Positions 5,125 to 6,542 of a DNA stretch of 6,542 nt are shown here, one piece after another. Every line of letters begins with the position of its first letter. The stretch's first letter is position 1. The stretch spans positions 1-6,542 of the forward strand of contig JACCZR010000157.1 of assembly GCA_013695855.1 (NCBI GenBank). The letters run 5' to 3'. Source of the stretch: Thermoleophilaceae bacterium (GTDB lineage: Bacteria; Actinomycetota; Thermoleophilia; Solirubrobacterales; Thermoleophilaceae). The translations under genes and the position numbers were made by a program. A model generated the notes under the pieces. The model was not told the DNA's origin. It saw only the letters and a program-made list of their open reading frames with translations, and ran no database searches.

Positions 5125-5484
5125 GTGCCGCTCTGGGGCAAGTTCGGGATCATCGCGCTCGTGGCGCTCGCCCTGACGGCGCTGCCCGGCGGCAACACCA
5201 CGCTGAACGCTGTGCTGACGGTCCTCACGGTCGCCTTCTTCGTTGTCATCGGGATGTTGGGCGTGCGCATCTTTCGCCAGAACAGGACCACCATCGAGTC
5301 ACTCGAGGAGCGCCAGCGGCTGGTCCTCTACGGCTCGGTGGGCCTGGCGTTCCTGACCTTCACCGCCACCAATCGCCTTTTCGACGCAGGTGGCTTCGGC
5401 GTGCTGGCCTGGCTGGTCCTGCTCGGGCTCGCCACCTACGGCGTCTTCTGGGTCTGGACCCAATACCGCAAGTACGCCATCTAG
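5125..5484 (+). CDS. Four-helix integral membrane protein, function unknown
   Basis: The 119-residue product has four predicted membrane helices at about 6-21, 27-50, 66-82 and 90-112. The loop between helices 2 and 3 (RIFRQNRTTIESLEERQR) and the C-terminus (QYRKYAI) are basic, so both ends and this loop should face the cytoplasm. I do not recognise a family, and no catalytic or metal-binding motif stands out. It starts at a GTG 10 nt after the uppP stop and may be co-transcribed with uppP or use the TAGCCT overlapping that stop. The position suggests an envelope role, but this is only context. Codon use and the even hydrophobic pattern support real coding. Confidence 0.8.
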   Translation: MPLWGKFGIIALVALALTALPGGNTTLNAVLTVLTVAFFVVIGMLGVRIFRQNRTTIESLEERQRLVLYGSVGLAFLTFTATNRLFDAGGFGVLAWLVLLGLATYGVFWVWTQYRKYAI

Positions 5485-5498
5485 GCGGTTGCACCAGC

Positions 5499-5518
5499 GG
5501 CGCCGAATGACCGGCGCC
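5499..5518 (+). terminator. Hairpin after the four-helix membrane protein gene
   Basis: GGCGCCG (5499-5505) pairs with CGGCGCC (5512-5518) around a 6-nt loop, 14 nt after the stop at 5484. A 7-bp all-GC stem in this place suggests the end of the ppa-uppP-membrane protein unit, but TGGCTGTGTC follows with no U-run, so it is at best a weak terminator. Confidence 0.4.
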
Positions 5519-5653
5519 TGGCTGTGTCATCGGGCCCTCACCTGCGAAGCAGGCATCGTGCCCTCTTCCTTGCCAGGCTTGGTCCTCGGCACGCTGGAGC
5601 GACCGCCGCGTCCCGGCTCCCTTCGGCCGTCCGCGCCATCGGGCCGTCGTGTC

Positions 5654-5716
5654 CTCCCGGGCCCCGCGTCTCGTCTCCCGGGCCCCCCGTCTCGTCTCCC
5701 GGGCTCCGCGTCTCGC
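5654..5716 (+). repeat. Three tandem copies of a 21-bp repeat
   Basis: The unit CTCCCGGGCCCCGCGTCTCG plus one base occurs at 5654-5674, 5675-5695 and 5696-5716. Copy 2 differs from copy 1 at one position, and copy 3 at two. Each copy contains palindromic CCCGGG. The array lies about 110 bp upstream of the TadE-like genes, outside any supported gene. It has no spacers, so it is a minisatellite-like array. Confidence 0.85.
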
Positions 5717-5788
5717 TCTGGCTCCGTCTGCCCCACAGGCCACGCGCTCGTTGTAGCGGTGCTGCGCTGATGTCGTAACCACCGCGCG

Positions 5789-5817
5789 TTGTTCCGTTAC
5801 CCGGGTCGCGGGACGGT
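5789..5817 (+). promoter_or_regulatory. Possible promoter of the TadE-like operon
   Basis: TTGTTC (5789-5794), a 17-nt spacer, then GACGGT (5812-5817), which ends 6 nt before GTG 5824. The -10 keeps only the second-position A and last T of TAnnnT, so the match is weak. No Shine-Dalgarno precedes the start, which is why a leaderless promoter was looked for. Confidence 0.25.
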
Positions 5818-5823
5818 GCTCCC

Positions 5824-6189
5824 GTGCACTCGCGTCCCCGGATTCTCCCCTCTCGTCTGGCGGCCGAGCGCGGCCAGGCCTCGGTCGAGCTGGTCGCGGC
5901 CGTCCCGCTCGTCTTGGTGGTGGGCCTTGCGCTGTGGCAGGCAGTGCTCGCCGGGCACGCGCTGTGGATGTGCGCCAACGCCGCGCGCGTGGCCGCCCGG
6001 GCGGACGTGGTGGGCAAGGATCCCGGCAAGGCGGCCCGCAGCGCGCTGCCGCGGACGCTCGAGCGGGGCCTGAAGGTCGGCCGTAGGGGGAACCGCGTGC
6101 GGGTCGCCGTCCGGGTGCCCTTGGTCGTGCGGCCTTCGCGCTCGCCCATCACCGTTGCGGCGAGCGCCACGCTCGGCGGGGCACCGTGA
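5824..6189 (+). CDS. TadE-like pseudopilin protein
   Basis: The 121-residue product has a short basic N-terminus, then RGQASVELVAAVPLVLVVG, the TadE-type signature: a Gly (17) just before QASVE with Glu22 at the fifth position after it, leading into one membrane helix (about 22-45). This resembles the class III prepilin signal cut by a TadV-type peptidase. The rest is a small extracytoplasmic domain (ANAARVAARAD followed by beta-rich RVRVAVRVPLVV). TadE-like proteins are minor pilins of Flp/Tad pili or related secretion systems. GTG 5824 is the first start after an in-frame stop at 5776. The stop overlaps the next start as GTGA. The exact system cannot be told because its core genes are outside the window. 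Confidence 0.82.
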   Translation: MHSRPRILPSRLAAERGQASVELVAAVPLVLVVGLALWQAVLAGHALWMCANAARVAARADVVGKDPGKAARSALPRTLERGLKVGRRGNRVRVAVRVPLVVRPSRSPITVAASATLGGAP

Positions 6190-6527
6190 TCCGGGCCGCC
6201 GCCCGCGAGTCGGGGCAGGCCAGTGTCGAGCTGCTCGGCGCGGTGCCGGCGCTGATGCTGCTGGGGTTCGTCTTCTTCCAGCTGCTCGCGGTGGGATACG
6301 CGAGCGTGCTCGCCGGTTCGGCCGCCGAAGCGGGGGCTCTGGCGATCGCAGGCGGAGACGACGGCCGCGCCGCGGTCCGTGATGCCCTGCCCGGTTGGTC
6401 GGCCCGCCGAATGCGGGTGATCGTGGCCGGCGGCTCGGTGCGCGTGCGGCTGCAACCCCCCTCGCCGCTGCGGATGGTGGGGCAGCGACTCTCCGTCAGC
6501 GCCGATGCTCGGGTGAACGCGCCGTGA
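6186..6527 (+). CDS. Second TadE-like pseudopilin protein
   Basis: The 113-residue product repeats the design of its upstream neighbour: SGQASVELLGAVPALMLLG with Gly10 and Glu15 of the prepilin-like signal, one membrane helix at about 15-38, Ala/Gly-rich sequence around 40-60 (AGSAAEAGALAIAGG), then a short extracytoplasmic domain with RVRLQPPSP. It starts at a GTG overlapping the previous stop (GTGA), with a weak GGCGGGG upstream. Together the two probably act as a pair of minor pilins (TadE/TadF-like). Divergence outside the signal suggests an old duplication. The stop again overlaps a following GTG, so a third gene belongs to the operon. Confidence 0.8.
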   Translation: MIRAAARESGQASVELLGAVPALMLLGFVFFQLLAVGYASVLAGSAAEAGALAIAGGDDGRAAVRDALPGWSARRMRVIVAGGSVRVRLQPPSPLRMVGQRLSVSADARVNAP

Positions 6528-6542
6528 GCACGCGGCCTGCTC
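6524..6542 (+). CDS. Start of a third gene of the TadE-like operon, cut by the window edge
   Basis: GTG at 6524 overlaps the previous stop as GTGA, the same four-base coupling as between the two TadE-like genes, and reads V-S-T-R-P-A to the window end. Six codons do not allow a product to be named. The repeated overlap is the evidence that it is a real start. Confidence 0.5.

Larger units (their letters stand above)
5485..5823. other. Gene-free 339-bp interval
   Basis: No credible gene lies here. Open frames crossing it on both strands are Arg/Pro/Ser-rich and owe their composition to the GC bias and the repeats. Contents: a hairpin at 5499-5518, a short stem at 5541-5553 (CCTGC/GCAGG), three 21-bp tandem repeats at 5654-5716, and the promoter region of the TadE-like operon near the right end. 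The local sequence is C-rich on the plus strand. No RNA gene was recognised. Confidence 0.6.

Noticed and set aside
5654..5716. The 21-bp repeats as a CRISPR array
   Set aside because: The copies are directly adjacent with no spacers, only three units exist, and no cas gene is nearby.
5538..6455. Long minus-strand open frame (305 codons) across the gene-free interval and the TadE-like genes
   Set aside because: Low-complexity Arg/Ala/Thr-rich translation, antisense to two genes with clear signature motifs.

Overview
The window is about 70% G+C and has the compact layout of a high-GC actinobacterium: four-base stop/start overlaps, many GTG starts and several genes without a Shine-Dalgarno. 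The families present (paired extracytoplasmic ferritin-like proteins, a DUF892 protein with a lysine/alanine-rich tail, a crotonase remnant, tandem TadE-like proteins) fit Actinomycetota, perhaps the Thermoleophilia/Solirubrobacterales. This is family-level impression, not a measured placement.

Region 1 (1-1522, + strand) is a tightly coupled three-gene operon: a ferritin-like lipoprotein whose start lies before the window, a second ferritin-like protein with an export signal, and a cupredoxin lipoprotein with a complete type 1 copper site. All three are exported, so together they look like an extracytoplasmic iron/copper redox or metal-storage module. A strong GC hairpin separates them from the convergent gene that follows.

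Region 2 (1611-3227, - strand) holds a DUF892 ferritin-like protein with a lysine/alanine-rich linker and two copies of a C-terminal repeat. It has a perfect Shine-Dalgarno, a leader of about 185 nt and a promoter resembling the general-stress sigma type (SigB/SigF). Just upstream is a crotonase (enoyl-CoA hydratase family) pseudogene in which an internal deletion has joined the first 29 codons to the last ~88 in another frame.

Region 3 (3300-5484) has a divergent pair: a 67-residue single-pass membrane protein on the - strand with a good intrinsic terminator, and on the + strand inorganic pyrophosphatase (ppa). After ppa come undecaprenyl-diphosphatase (uppP) and a four-helix membrane protein of unknown function. 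ppa and uppP link phosphate recovery from biosynthesis with recycling of the cell-wall lipid carrier. Several of these genes share one start architecture: a TAnnnT -10 hexamer 6-8 nt before a GTG with no Shine-Dalgarno, as expected for leaderless mRNAs.

Region 4 (5485-6542) begins with a 339-bp gene-free stretch that carries three 21-bp tandem repeats. Two tandem TadE-like pseudopilin genes and the first codons of a third gene follow, all joined by GTGA overlaps; this is probably the minor-pilin end of a Flp/Tad-type pilus or secretion locus that continues to the right.

No RNA genes, insertion sequences or CRISPR arrays were seen. The less ordinary points are the repeated leaderless-start pattern, the deletion-fused crotonase pseudogene, the SigB/SigF-like promoter with long leader, and the exported ferritin/ferritin/cupredoxin operon.
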